The notes under the pieces were generated by a model that did no database searches, had not been told where the DNA came from, and saw nothing but the letters and a program-made list of their open reading frames with translations. 64,000 bases of DNA, from contig NC_133940.1 in NCBI RefSeq assembly GCF_031877795.1, positions 12,525,985-12,589,984 on the forward strand, read 5' to 3'. The DNA comes from Strix aluco (Eukaryota; Chordata; Aves; Strigiformes; Strigidae). A program made the position numbers and the translations under genes. This document shows, one piece after another, positions 36,257-51,200 of the stretch (position 1 is the first letter of the stretch; every line of letters starts with the position of its first letter).

Positions 36257-39200
36257 AGAAATACTTACGGGATCATTGCGAAGCTTGCAGAAGCAAACCC
36301 TGCCTCACTCTAGCTGCTGAACCCCTGGGAGACTTTTTCCCAGACAGCTCGGACAGGGAGATGTTAATTGTGCCTGCTAGTTTTTCATGGCCCACTTGCA
36401 AATCAAAATTAGTGGGCATCCAACATTCAACACCCAAGAAGATTTCCATGTATCTCTCATGCACACGTTCACGTACGGTGCTTACTTGCCTCTCTGTGGT
36501 GCATGGCTTTTGCAATAGAAGAGGAAGTGTCCTCTCAGTTTCATGCTCTACACAAAGTGTATGTTTCAAACACATACTGTGAAATAACATTTTTCAGAGA
36601 GAAAACCTTCACTGTCTTTGAAGTCAGAAGATGGTTAAATAAGAGCACATCACTTTGTTGGAGTTAGGATTCTCACTTCATCTTGCCAGGCACTGCTCAG
36701 ACTTTGGGCAGTGAAAACGTCAGTGAAAACTTGGACTATAGCCCCCAAAAATGCAGGCTCAATTCCTTAAAGTATTTTAGTTTAAATGAGGTCAAAGACT
36801 ATACCTGAGCTTGCTGTGAAGTGTGTGCCCAAGTACCTTCTGGAACTGGGATCTAAACTTGGAGGGCAAATGATTTGGTTATAAATGAGTTGGCTTTTTT
36901 TGGTACCATCAGGAAACATCCTGCAACAGAAGAGTTTCTGTCAGGTTGAATTTCAGAGGTTAAATACTGCACTTATCCTTTTGGATTTGAGAGATAGGGT
37001 CTCTTCTAATTGCGCTAACCGAGCTGAAGCCTCAGGATCAAAGTGCTCTAGGGAGTTTGTTTCTTTGCTCTGTGCTCAAACAGCCCTTATCTCACATCAC
37101 TTTTTGTGGGATTCAGTTAGCAAAACCAGTGACTGCGAACTTCACGCTTCTGCTTACAGCTCCTGACACGATCTTTGCTCTGCAGACAGAGCAGATCATC
37201 TAGAATTTTGTTGTCAGTGTGCAGATACAGTACCAGGAGCTGTGGCATTACAGCGGCACAGCTTCCTGCGCGGGGGGCAAGCCTGGAACTAGGTCAGACA
37301 ACAAAAGCAAATAATTGTTGAAGTATTAGAAGATGCGTATCTTCAGAAATGGGTCAGGGGGCTCGCAGCTCTGTAGCCAACCTGCAGACCATTTTTTACA
37401 AAGAATTCCAGGAACTTAATGAGAATTCACATAGAAATTCAGGAAATCTAACATTTTTGCTGGCACCATGAGAGACCATCTTGATGCAGAAAGATCGCAC
37501 AGTGCCATGCTGTGGGATGCCTCTCTGGGTTTGTGTCAGAGGCCCAAGAGCTCTGGATGGAAAAATAAACAAACCCTGGGATGTTTTGTGATGAGGATTG
37601 AAACCATGCAGAAGAGCTGAAGTCTGAGACAAGTCTCAGTAACACGCTCTTTCTTCTGGGGCTTTGTTTTTCTGGTACAGTAGAGAAACAGCCTAAGTCT
37701 ACAGGGAGCTGAGCTGCAGTGTTTTGCATCTCTTTTTGGTGTTGTTTATTCTGGGGATTTGTTGTTGGTTTTGGTATGGCAAGACTGTTCTCACACCTAC
37801 TCACCGAATTATGTTATGCCTAGATAGACACCCCCATCGCTGGCCTACTTTACACTCGCTCACCAAAGTGTGAACTGTTACATATATACCATGACCTGGT
37901 CTTTTTAATGATATTTGCATATTTGTTCTTAAATAAAATTCTAGATGTGTCTGAATTGTGACTCTAGTCACCAGCTCAGTCTGCTAACAGTGGAGCAGGG
38001 GGGAAAACCCACACATAGGAGAAGCTCAAAAGACTGTTAACGTGCATTATTCTCATGGTCTTTATGAAGATGTGTGGTGGCTTCTTACTCAAGCAAAATT
38101 ATTGGGTTGAATTGTTAGAATTAAGCTGTGGTGAGAATGGCTATTTACTCAGCCCTCAGATACCTTTTAAACTGTGGGTGAATAGATGCCCCATGCTGTG
38201 ATGGTCCATCACTGCATTTTTGACATATGTGATTGAGGGTAGTAAAAGAGCACTGCCTGCAACACCATTGATCATAGGCTACAAGGTTTTTTTCAGTCTG
38301 GGAGTATTAGTAGTTTTATTTTTAATTTCAACAGCTTTCCTCATTGTGCTTCCCCAAACTAGTCCAATCACCTCAAGGAAGCTTTCCTATATAGAGCATG
38401 GATTCACATAGAGCAGTGATAACACTGATTTTTATAATAATTTAAATGAGAAGGTAGAAATCTTTGAATTAAATTATAATTTCCTAATCTCATTTCTTTC
38501 CACAGGTACTTCTAAATTTATTTCCTTGAAATACACTTTCATTAGTTGCTGTGTAATGATTTACCACTAAAGGGAGTTTTTAAAATAAATGTGTCACTTA
38601 TTTTTGCTAACAGGGATGCTCTATATCCATCCATAAATAACTAGGCATTTGTATAGCTTCATATACAATTACTCATGTTCTTTATATATTAAAGAGGTAC
38701 CATTGTGGAAAGCTTTCTTTCCCCCAGCAGGGATTATTTTGTGCGATTTGAAACAAGATGCATTTGAATGGAATTGGAATTCAGTAAAAATGCACAAAAG
38801 CATTAAAAACTTTTTTAAAGGGTTTAAAATTAATTTATTATGTGATATTACCTACAAATATGCTAGGTGGTTTTTTCTGTGTTAAATTTTTCCTCGTTTC
38901 GATTACAGAAAAAAAAAGAACTGCAAAAACATATTCAAATAAAAAAAATCCAGTTTCTGTGACACTACCTATTTAGAAAGCAGTAGGTGAAATACACATA
39001 AGAGGCAGAACTTTAATGCAAACTGATAAACTGCACAGTCCATACTGCTTCCTTCTGCTTTTTAAGAGAACTGCTGTGCGCTGAAGCTCAAAAGGCGGAT
39101 GTTACCCTTCTTACCATATTATACAATTATAGTATAAATCACATATGTTGGTACATGTCAATAACACACCTGAATTCCCTTGAAGCTGAAAACCTGTGAA

Positions 39201-42200
39201 TGGTGTCCATGCATAGAAGTGTTAAGCATGTTGAACTTGCATGTTAGTGCTTGGCTTTGGGACAGCTCTGCTTTTGCTGGGCAGGAAGAGCCATATCTTT
39301 TATTTCTTACCTGCTATGAAACACACTCATGATCAGAAACAGCACAGACACAACCAGTCACTGCAGAGGTGGGGAGAGCTGTTGTCCCAGTCCTGTCCAA
39401 GCAGTGCCAATCAGGGAGGGCTGATGCCAGCAGCAAATACCTGCAGAGAGCCGACCGGGGAGGGGACGGGGCTCATAGCTGGGCTGGCCTGATATGGCCT
39501 GAGTATTCCCCACTGCCAGGGGATCCCCAGCTGGCACTGCTTGAAGTTTGTTGGCCAGAAGACTACAAAATTACCTCTTTCAGCCAAGGATCCTGCCCAC
39601 CAGGTGACATATGATCAGTTTTTCAAAGGAATATCATTAAAAGGCCAAGATCATTCCTACTCCAAATTTAAAGAGAGTCAGAAGCAGCCAGTCTGAGGGT
39701 GACTCACACAGGAAAACACTAGCACACATGACTTGTACGTAGTGATTTTGCCAGCTGATGAGTAAAATACAAGAAACAACTAAAAGCTTGGTTTGAAAAG
39801 CCTTGTTCCTTAATTCTTTGGGAGCTCCCAACAGATCTGCCAAATGACAAGAGACTGTCTAGTTTAGGTTCTACCTTGCGTTTGCCATCTGGTGTGAGAC
39901 ACCTGGTGTGTGGAAGAACGGTGATGACAGCTCGAGCGCCAAACAGTTATGTAAATGCTTTATCTAGGGCTTAAGATGGAGCATGTCCTGGTTGCACAGG
40001 ATGGCTCTTATTTACCTGGGAGCGACTGGAACTCTTGCAATTGCCATTAAAAATTCCAGTGCACTAGCTGTGATTGTAAACTCCTTGGATCAAAATCTGT
40101 CTTTTATGGTTTTAATATTTTTGTCTAGTGCAACAGGGTCATGGATGAAGGCCATCACAGAGTATTACAATACCATGACTGCATCTAGCCCTTTTTTGGA
40201 TTCCCAGGGATGCACAGGTTTGTCAGACTGTAGGTATTAGCTTCTTTCATGGTTGGCAAAAGAGTGTTCCAGTGCCCTTCTCCAGGTGTCCCCCCACCCC
40301 AACCAGTGCCAGAGCCATCAGCCTAGCAAAGGTGGTGAGACTCCTCCTCCTCTTCAGCCAAACAGTTGTGCTGAGAACATCTGGCCTAGCAATGTCACTT
40401 TTAAAAGCTGATAAAAGTCAGTTAAAGATGTAATGGAAAAGATGCAGAAGACTGTTAAAGATGCAGGGAATGCAGAGCAGTCCTCCCTCACCTCAGCCTC
40501 GGCTTCTGCCCAGCGTCACTGACTGCGCTGGCTGCGGAGGCAGAGGAAAGCTGGAGGAGGAGGAGGGGGAAGCTTGCACAACTATTACTTGCTCTCATCA
40601 TCCCAACGGATCAATTTTCAGACCATTACCTACTTACCCACACATGCAGACACGCATACTTCACTGATCTGGAGAGGATTTATAAGTTAGCATCTGAGGA
40701 ATAACTATCAATATACAGACACCATTTGCTTTAGGGTTTGTTAGTGGTTCTCCAGTAATGGCTAATGCCAAAACCCAGCAGCAGCCCAGGCCCAGTTGTC
40801 CTGCTGGAGACAATGTACAGTGCTATCAGCTTATTTTTTGCTAAGGCACATGTGATGTCTTTGGGATCTTTTAAATCTGTCTTCGGCTTAGTCACAGAGC
40901 AGAGGCTTTCTCCATTCCTAAGCCAGCCCGACAGACACAGCTATCTAGCAAGCCAGACTAGCCCTCTCCAGCACAATCGCAGGAAGTTATTCCAAGGCTC
41001 AGACAAATCCCATTTCTATCTCTGGAAGAGTAAAAGGTCAAAAAACACCAGGCTGTAGCTCTGCCAGCAATAGCAGCCCTAGCTGTCGCAGCGCTGCGGC
41101 GGGGCTGAACAGAGGGGAGCACGAGCCCAGCGGCTGCATCCCGCCACAGCTCTGCCCTCCTGGCAGGCCCGGTGCCTCCTGCCCACACGTCTCCAGGAGG
41201 AGGTGGAGGTGCATGGGGCTCCGAAAGGGCTTCTCAGGCTGTGCCAGTCCACAAGCAACCCTGAGAGAGGGGAGAAGGAAAGTGTAACTACCAGGTTACC
41301 AAAGCAGATTTTCTCTGGGAGTCAGTGGAGCCCTCTGATCCCGCCTACCATATTACTCTTGGCATCCAGCCACATCCCCATCCTCTCCCAGCAATAGGCA
41401 GCTTAATTAGCACAAGTCCTGATTAGCTCTTGCCCTCTGCTTGCAGTGTACTAGCAAAACAGGAGGTTTCTAGGGCTCTCTGCAGTTCTTTAGAAGCAGC
41501 CAGGTGCTCCAGAGCCAGCTCTCCAAGCTGCCCTGGCCTGGCCATGCCTGCCACGCGGTGCTTTGGACACTCTGCTGCGGCAGTGGCTGCTCCTGCAATC
41601 AAAGCAGGGACGTGAGGCATAGTCTTTCATCATTCCTCACTGTTCTCTTAGGATTTCAGTAATGGCCTCTTCCCTCCTGTTGCTTCCCTGGCTTTTCTGC
41701 TTGGCGTTAGCAAAGAAGATACCTCATAACAATGCATACAATGGCCAGCCCATAGCCTGATGATTCAGAGCATGATGGGGCTACTCCACCCATAGTAAAA
41801 ACTTGGGTGTGATTTTGAGAAACCCTTGCCTGAGGAGCTGGGAGGACTGCAGTGACAGCCCTGCCTCCCTCATCTCGGGGCAGGGGTTTGCTATCAGGGC
41901 TCTGTGGGTTGTGGTGATGTGAACCACTGGGGACGGAGCTGCTCCTTGCTGAGGTTCTTCCCGCTGAGCTGAAGAGCCCAGTCCTTTCTCTGCATGATGC
42001 CTGCAGTTCATTTTTTATTTGTCCTTTTCCCTTCAGCTTTCCTGCTCCTCCCATTCCTGTCCTTCCAAGTTTCTTGCCCGTTTGGGGCTCCCCTACTCTC
42101 CCTTTGTAGCTCTCACTTTAACTCTCCCTTTGAAAACACTTATTATTGCTCTACTTTTGATTTGCTCCTAGGACATAAACACCCTTGAAATGACCCCTGT

Positions 42201-45200
42201 TTAAGCATGGCCTTCACCCCTTCTCCCATCGCTACCTACAAGTGCCAACAGGCCTGTGATACTCACATGCTGTCACTCCTAAACTAACCAGGCAGGCGTC
42301 TAAATGGCAGAACGAGGGGGCAAAACATTGCCTGCTAAAATAGATTTGAGACCTGTTAAAAAAGGAGACCTGCAGTGACCTATTAGATCCTGATGCACGT
42401 GCAGAGCTACAGAAAACAACACTTAAAACCAGTGGTGGCTAAGGCCTGCATTGGTGCCGACAGAGCTGTGAGCTGCGCTGTGCTCACTGGTGTGGCACTC
42501 TGGCATCTGCTGGCACCCAGGTACCGTGTTTGGCCTGGAAATATGTTTTAGTCACTTGCTGAAGAAACTCTCAACTCTACTCCCCACCAGTGCTGGACAG
42601 CTTACTCTCCTCCAGGATACTGTATTCTTTATAAATAGGGCTGAACTGATCCACACGGCTCCCGAACACCACATTTCAACTGAGGGCAGCAACAGGGAAA
42701 GTCTTATTTGTTTTTCTCTAATAGACTGAACGCTGTGGGTTCAGCCCAGAGCCAAGGATGTTTCATACGGTTTCTTTGTTGTAAATCTGTCTGTCTCCAC
42801 ACCCTCCCTAAGACAAATGCTCTGAGCAGTGGTTTCTTTGCCAGTGTGAAGGCACTGACTGTCAAGAATCTGCACTATTTGAAGTAAGCTGAAAGCAAAT
42901 TGTTGGGCACAGACCTACAGATATTTAACTGTTCTGCAGCTGGGGTATTGCTGGTGGGAGGAAGAGGAGAATTGGACATTGACTGGGCAGGAGAGCCCTG
43001 TGGATTAACTCTGCTTGCACATTCAGCTGATCAGGAAGTAGTTATATCTGTGGAGAATTTGGAGTTTTTATGTGTCTACTTTGTGGTTTTAGCAGATTTC
43101 AGTGTATAAGGTTGTCTTGGAATTTCTGCTGTTAGTTTCTCTGTCCTCATGGATCTCTCCCATGGGATTAGAAGCAATAAAGTCCACTTAAAAACTGAAA
43201 ATGAGGTTACATGATTTCAAAAATCAGCAGAGGAACTCCAAGCCAGCCTGAATTTCATTTCAGCTCCTGTTTTGCTGTTCAAGTTGACAGCGTCATGTTA
43301 GCATTAACATCAGCCACGCTTACATTCACTTCCTTCTGAAGCACATGCAAGCACTGCAGACTATGCAGAGGACTGTACACTTTCAGTTTTGAAGATTTAT
43401 AAAATTTGGGCTGGGTGACGTATGGTTTTAAGACCAATTGGCAAACTCTTCCCGTGAGAGGAAAGCAGAATGCAGACTTTGTGGTCATTACCAAGGTCAA
43501 GAGGGGGCCCTTCACCCCAACGCAGTGTGTGGCCTCGCCAGCTGGTTGGGATTGTGTGGTCCGGGGGAGCCCTGCAGCCTCACCGGGGCTAGAGCCAGAT
43601 GTGCTTCTGGTGCCCCAAATGTGCTTCAGATGCTCCCCCCATTTCAGGGCACAGGGGGAGCGAACGTACAGATATTTACCCCGGGGCAGAAGGCGTTTAG
43701 GTGGCCGTTGCACAAAGCTGGTGGCACTGACTGCTGTGACCAGCTGTGAGGGACTGCCCAAGGTGCGGGGGCTGTGAAGGCATCATCACTCACAGGTGCT
43801 CAGGTGACCAGGGTAGCTGGGAGGAAAGGAGATGGCCCAGGAGCTGGTGGAGCTCTTTGCATTCCCCACTTCCGTGAAGCCTTGACATAGGAGAGGGCGG
43901 CCTGGTGGAGGCATGACAGGTCCTGCCAGCCTCACACTTGCAGGACACAGCAGCCTGGGTCCGAAGGATCCCTCATTTCTTTAGCTGTAGGCACCAGGAG
44001 GGTGCAGGGAGGCATCTCTCCCTGCAGCAGCATCCCGTTTACTTCTGGGAAGCACCAATGCCATGTGTTTCTCCAATGGTGGTTCATTCAGCGTCAGCAG
44101 CAGAGCGGGTGGGACATCCCCACACCGCAGCAGTCCAGTCCTGACGCCTTCTCCTCCTCCCCTGTCCTCTCCCTCGACGCCTCCAGGGATTCCCAGTGCT
44201 CCCGCCCTGACCGGGGTGTGCAGCAGGGAGGCAGCCAGCAGCACGCACACAGAAAATGATGCAGTCACACATTGCATCCATGTCCTTACTGCTCCTTGGT
44301 GACCTCATTTTCTGGGTGTAGCTCAGAGTGCAAAAACCACAAAAAAAGGGGATAGAGAAGGGAGGAGAAGAGATAGAGAAGAAGTTGCAGAAAAGCAGAA
44401 ATAAATGCTGCAGTTTTGAAAATAACTGTGGAAAAACCCAGCTGGCTCATTATCCTCACTTTTGTAACAGTAACATTGATCCTATTTCACCATCCCACAA
44501 GCACATACTCTTCCGATAGTTTTATGGTTTCAAAAAGATTAAGATCCGGATAAGCTGCACAACACCACTGCCTCAACTGCGCTTACCAGTTTACATTTAC
44601 TAAAAATCTGGCTTTTGGTGTTTCATAGATTAGTGTGCTGACAGGTTGAAAAATGATAGAAAGGGAGCTATTACCCTTCTCCCACATTGCTCATATTTAA
44701 GATATTGCTGAGCACATTAATTGCACGTTGTTCCCAGTAGATCAAGCTGAACTTTCATTTTTGAAATCTGTTTTTACTCCCAAACTGTTCCACTATTTGT
44801 GGAGTTTGGCAGAGAGTTTTACTCCTGCTGTACTCGCAAAAAATCTGCATTACAAAATACTGACAACTGGCCGAATATAACCCCAAAGAGAAGGCACCTG
44901 CTCAGGAAAGCCAGCCCATCCTTTTGCAAGCTGCAGCTTCACAGAGGAACCGGCACGTTTTGGCCGTGCCTGAGGAGCCAGGCAGCGTGCGAGGGGCAGG
45001 CTTGACACCTGCCCCCAGCCTGGGCTGCTTTGGGGCAAGCCATGCCACTTGAGTCTGTCATGACGCTGATATCACAGAAGTGTTATCATGCCATCAGTCA
45101 CCTCAGAGCAATGAACTGCTCTGGATGTGAAATCTGTGGGGTCCTCCAGAAATTAGCACTTTTTTTCCCTCTTTCTCTCCATGCCATTTGGGGAGCCCCC

Positions 45201-48200
45201 AGTGGAGGGGCTGGCACCCAGCAGCCCTCCCAGGATTTCAAGCTGGCCCTTTGCAGCACAGGGAGGAGGACTACGGTCAGCTGCTGAGGAGCAGCCTGGC
45301 TCCTGCCCTTCCCTTTCCACATGGCCAGAGAGGGGAAGTTCAGACACTCGCTCGGTCAGGGTGGATAGTGGGGAGGCAGAGTCGGAGGCACAGCCAGGCA
45401 GGGCAATGCAGTGCATCACACCTCGTCATTTTAGTGCCACATAGAATTTGGGCTTTCTACACCACGGAGACAGCAGGACACTACCCAGTACCTAGGTTAG
45501 ACATGTTCCCAAGCGACACCGATCTGCTGCCTGCAGGCCAGCAGGTGGGAAGCTGGTTTGGGGCATCCTGAACTTGCTGTAGCCACCCGAAACCCAAGCT
45601 GTCCAGGCAAAGCTGGTGTTTGGCAAGTCCGGGGGATTTCCTAGGAAATAAATCCTGGTACATAGTTGTTTTTAATGCTGTTGTGATCAGAGTGCAAGCC
45701 TATAAATCTGAAGGGATACCAGAATTTGGAGTGTTAAGGATAAAGTGTGCAATGTGCCAAATGTAATTGTTTTCCTTTTGCAGCCTGTTATATTCAGATG
45801 CTGAGGAAATGATTTAATATTTCTGAACATGTTGTGATTTCATCGTTCAGTTCAGCAAGGGAAGTTTGAGAAGTCATGCAAATTAAGATAAACATTAAAT
45901 ATGCTGGTAGTACTTTATTTGCCATGCTGAGTTTTTGCTATAGCGGTGCTATACAGGGTATGCCCGCCCAGGGGACATAGATGTCTTCACATCGAGACAA
46001 AAGTTGCAGCAATAACAGGACTGAAAAAACTTAACCTGTATGTGACTTGCCATTGGAAGAACCAGTCTCAGGAGGTGAAAAGAGAGAGTACTGAGGATGA
46101 GCGATACAGCTGAGGACCTGTGCATGCAGTCCTGAGCCTGTGCCAGAGGCCACTGGGTTTGCACCCCGGTGCTCATTCCCAGCTCCATCGGAGCATTCCT
46201 CTCCGCAGGCCGGTGTGAAGTAGGCAGAGCATGAAACGATACACTGAGAAAAAAAGCGCAGGTCTGCAGAATTTCACAGGCAGCATTGCCTTCTCACAGT
46301 GGAGCGCAGAAATGTGCAGTTATCTCCTAAGCATGGGAAGTTTACATGATGAATGTTTGGATACTCAAGCTGATTTTAACCAGCTGACTTTGTGAAATGC
46401 ACCTAAAACATGAAGGAAAGCGGAGCTTGCAGGGTGTGATTTCTTCAAACCCTCATCCCTGAAAACCGTGTTTTCTTGGATGAGATGCAGGGCGCAATGG
46501 CAACAAAAAAAATTCTGACAACCCAGAAAGAATTCTTAAACAAACAAAAGAAAACCTGGCACAGGGAGCATTGTTTATATTTTTCCTAACATTTATGTAT
46601 TTTAAAATAAAAAATTACAGGCAGTGGATGCTGTGTATTATGAGCCATATGAGTGATGGCCACTTTTCCACAAACTAAGGAGAAGAAAAAATAATTCTAA
46701 AAATGTTTAAAAACCAACTCAGCCTCCTGTGAAGTGTAAAGCAGAGATTAATTTAAGACAGCTTTTAAAGAAGAAAACCCAGTTCTAGAAATGTAACACT
46801 GCCTAGCAGAATACTTAAGGGTGAAACGAGACAATTTATTTGATGAGAAGACAGCTGAAAACAGCAGAACTGCAATCAAATAGATTTTTTAATTCCTTAG
46901 CGTAGCTGGTTTTCCAATATTGTACTTTGAAATAGGCAAATGGGTGTAAAACCAGCTATTGAGCACTTCCAGCCTCCTTCAGTGTTGTTGAAGTTCAGCT
47001 CAACCCCCCCTAGACCTAGCATGGGCTGCCTAATATACCCACCAGTAATACACATTCATACTTAACATATGTGCAATATAGGAACAGACTTCATCCAGTG
47101 CATTTCACCATGTGTTTTGCTTTGTGTCTTCCTCACACTTTTAGAGTACTTTTTAATGCAGTTATGATATTTACTAAATAGGTCTGACAAATAACTCCCA
47201 GTTATAATCCAGTTTGTTTTCTGTAAATATTCAGTGCAGGAATCTGGCCGGTGATGGCTGGCTTTGGCTGAGCATCTGAATCGCACAGCACTGTTTCCAG
47301 TTTAAGACTGGAGAGACCCAATTTCTTGAATTCGCATTTCAGTGTTGAGCGCAGCCTGTGTATAACCCACAAAAACCAAGCCAGACCCATGAAGGGAGAG
47401 TTCATCTTCTGATGTGGTTGACAGAAAGGCTCCTCGTCAGTCCAGAGGCAGATTATTTTTATTCAGATAATTTCTTTATATTGTGTTTCCATTTTTGGGA
47501 ATCTCTGCATTTCTCAGAGCTTCCTGTCAAAAGGAGGACCTGCCCCCCTCAGATCAAATGGGAGCTTTGCCATTTGCATCAGTGGAGTTTAAATGTCACC
47601 GCAAAGGCCGAGTTGTTCCCGTGGGACTGATTTCAAGCCAATACGTAGATCCCAGCAGAGATCTTCAGAGTCTGTATAGCTAGGAGCATGCAGTGAAACC
47701 AGTGCCCCCCTACACGTGCCAAAATCTAGAGCTCATCTGGATACTAGATAGTTGATGTTATGATATGGGACCTATTTTTCTATCTTTGTACATATGTCCA
47801 GAAAGGTTTGCTCTTATTTTCAACAAATGTGACCTGCTCTCTAAGACAAGACGTCCCACACATGTGCGCCTCCTCCCTGTTTTTCTGCTTGCCTCCTGCA
47901 CACTTCCTTTCTCCTGGCAATTTTAGGAGTGAAATGAAGTGCAAAGGTCAAAGCCTTTGCAGCATGTAGCTGTGAATTCAATAAGGCTGTAAAATAGAAC
48001 AGACCAGATTTGGCCCACAGTGGATGTGGAGGATACGTCTTTTTTATTCCTGTGCGCACGAAGCTGGGAGATCAGCTGGAGCAAAACCCTGAACGCGGGT
48101 TCATTTCCCTACATTGAACCACATTGTTATGATCAGGCAAAGTGTTACAGCGTAAACATTTGCAGCTTTTATTCTGATCCTGCTGGCTACTCTGGTTTTC

Positions 48201-51200
48201 TTCATTAGGTTTGACAGCCTGTTGTTGAAGGGTTTAGTTTAAAAAAAAAGCAGTGTTGTGGTCCCCTACTAAAAGAGTCACTTTGCCCAATTTCCTGTTT
48301 GTGTTCCTTCTCTTCGGAGCCCTTGCATCATGTGAGCACAGACAGTTATAGATAGGCTGCGTGACTGTTGCTGACCTCACACCACATGTTCAGTTAACAA
48401 GGTGAAACAGCAAAATTTGTTCTGTTTGTGTAAAGAATACTGAGAAAACTGCCGGTTCCAAGTAAAATAGAGGGAGAGGGACTCCCGATAGCCCACGGCA
48501 GGGTGCAATCTCCAGGCAGCTCTTTCTGGTCTTTAACTGCTTTGCACATCTGTATTTACATGGTGCTTCGGAGTTATAAGAAAGGGGATTAGCCCCAATT
48601 CTACTTCTTTCCTTAGCGAAGCAGGTTTGGAGTCCTTCCATAAAAGCTATTAGCTTAGCAAATTTGCTCAGAATTTGTCCAAACTTCAGTCCCTTTGGTA
48701 TATGTATTTTCCTGTACTTGCTTCCAAAAATGACTGAAAACTCCGGTGACTTAGCTAGCTTCAGTTATTCAGTAGATGATTATACCCAGCATTTGTATTT
48801 CAAAACTGTTGTTCCTTAAACAACCTGGCAGCAACCTAATTTTTACTGAGATCTCAAGGATCCAGGCAGAGCCATCTAAAAATCCTTCAAGATTATGCAA
48901 GACTTTTGGATTAAAGCCATTCTAAGAAATGGAAATTTACCTCTATTCACGATTATATCTTATTACTATGTTGGTATTAAAGAATTTATTGTGAACGAGT
49001 CAGAGAGATCTTAAGGGTTTCCAGGCCATTTTACACAAGTAGTTTTCATGTAACAGTAGGAATCCCTATCGTGTGGCATGAGGTTTCCGTGGCACCTTTC
49101 CCACTAACAGAAAATGAAGTTCTGTTGTTAAATCCAGGAAGACCTGTGTCAGTGTGTTAGTTTCTCTTTTCTCCCTGTTTTCAACTTTTTTCTGTAAAAA
49201 GCCCAATCCTGTATCCTGAGAAATCAGAAATTCTGGAGTGGCACTAAGCTGGAATAGTGGGTTTCTGTCCGTCGACCTCTGCCATCTTAAACAGGTAAAT
49301 AAGGATTTCAGATGGAAAAGTTGCACCATAGGTTGGTCAAAGTCAAACAGATGTGAGTGCATACCTGTGGGTGTACAGATAAGCATCCTGATTATCAGGA
49401 ACACAGCGTAACTTCACAGGCAGGTGTATCCCAGTGACAGGTGAACAAATCACAACATAAGCGGCATGTAGTGATCATATACCAGTTGTCAAGTGCTTTA
49501 GGATTTAAAGGTGAAAAAAATCACTGCAGAAATTTAAGCTGCGTTCAGGATGATAATAATGTCATTTTAGATACTACACATAAACATGCTGTGAGGGAAT
49601 ATGGAACTAAAACTCTTGGCTAGCTGGTGAGGCTGTAAACATCCTCATGTAGAGTCCTGCCTGTAAGTCTTCACTGTCAGGGAGCTTAAATGCCTGCAAA
49701 AATGTAGCAGCAGTCAGAAGGTGTCATTTGGGGGGCAGCTTAAAGGATTTAATGCTTCACTGTGCCTGCCCTCAGGAAGGAAAAAATGTGCCGGAGGAGA
49801 GAAGAGCTCTGGGTGGGAGGAGATCCTTGAATGGCTTTAATCACTTCAGTGCTGTCTTCTGCTGCTGGGACCTCTACTCTGAGCTGTGGCATACGTTACA
49901 TCCCCATTAAAAGTGAAAAAGACAGGCAAAATGAAACAGAAAGGAGAGTATGAGGATGTTCACGATATGAGTCAGTGTCCACCCCTGGCTGCCCCCACAG
50001 TTTGAAACCCCCCACCCGGCGTCACAGCTGCTCGGGCTGCGGCATGCAGGGACCCAGGCGGGACAGGGTCCTCATGCCTTCCCTGGGCAGGGGCAAGGCC
50101 AGCTGGCCAAAACCAGCTTCCCTCCACCCATGGCTTTTGCTCACCCATCACAGGATCATTTTGATGAGAGCTGGTGGCCCAGTGGAAGTGCTGGCAGCCC
50201 AGGCAGTGGGTGGCCAGCCCGGGGCCAAGGCTGTACTAGGAGTGCTGTGGCTGCCTGGGCTCTGCCCCACCTGGAGGCTTCCCAAGCTTGTGTGGATCTC
50301 CCACCACAGCTGGATTTCTTTTCCTTAGCTTGATTTTTCATCGGTTCTTCAGATTCCTTTGGGCGCTGCTTTATAATGATGCCGAGTCACAAAAATTTTG
50401 GTTGCTTCCTGAAAGCGTGTGAGACTGTCTTTACTGTCTTGTTAGTCTCAATGAAACACAGCCAAATGCAGTGGGGGAGTTACTTTATTTTTTTATTAAT
50501 ACCAATTGTGTCTTTTTACTGGCGTCCTGCAGATGCTGTTGAGATTGCTGGCTGGCCCTGGCTGCTTGGTGCTCCTGACAAATCCCACTCGGCCACAAGC
50601 CTCTCCCTGGGAGGTGCAGCCCTCCAGGCCACAGCTGGGTTTCTGCCCTGTGGTGGCAGTTAGCTTTAATTTCATAATGACTGATCCTTATGCTTTCTAT
50701 AAATGAGTTCAAAGGGGCCTGCACATATTTGCAGGGCAGCTGTTAATAAGAAAAGCTCCAAGCTTTCAGCAACACTGCTGTCAAAATAGGAGGAAGAATA
50801 GAGAAGTCATGCCCTGGGATGACTAAGGAGAGGGTAGCTTATTTACTTCATGCCTGTGTCAGGACTTCACTGTTAAATGAATCCACTGAAAAAGGTTTGC
50901 CATCCTTCCTTCGGTGTTTTGTTGCTACAGATTTCACAGGTAAGGCTTTATTGGCCCGGAGACATCTCCATCGCTTTGGGACACTAGGAAGCAGTGAGCT
51001 CTGTGAAGCATTGGCGTTGGTGGGGAGGGTCGGGTCCTGCCTGCACCGCACGCTCCAGGGCAGGGCATGCAGGTAGTGCTGTGAAGCTGTTTGACACATC
51101 GCAGTCCCTGCAGGTGACATGGAGCCACGGTGTTTTTGTGGTGTGGTAGGGTTTGTTGTAGCCCAGATCAAGGCTTAGGAATTCTTTCCCATAGCAAGAG

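Noticed and set aside
43279..45571. Overlapping ORFs of 100-160 codons in a G+C-rich patch
   Set aside because: Both strands and several frames are open together, and no domain or conserved-looking segment is present.
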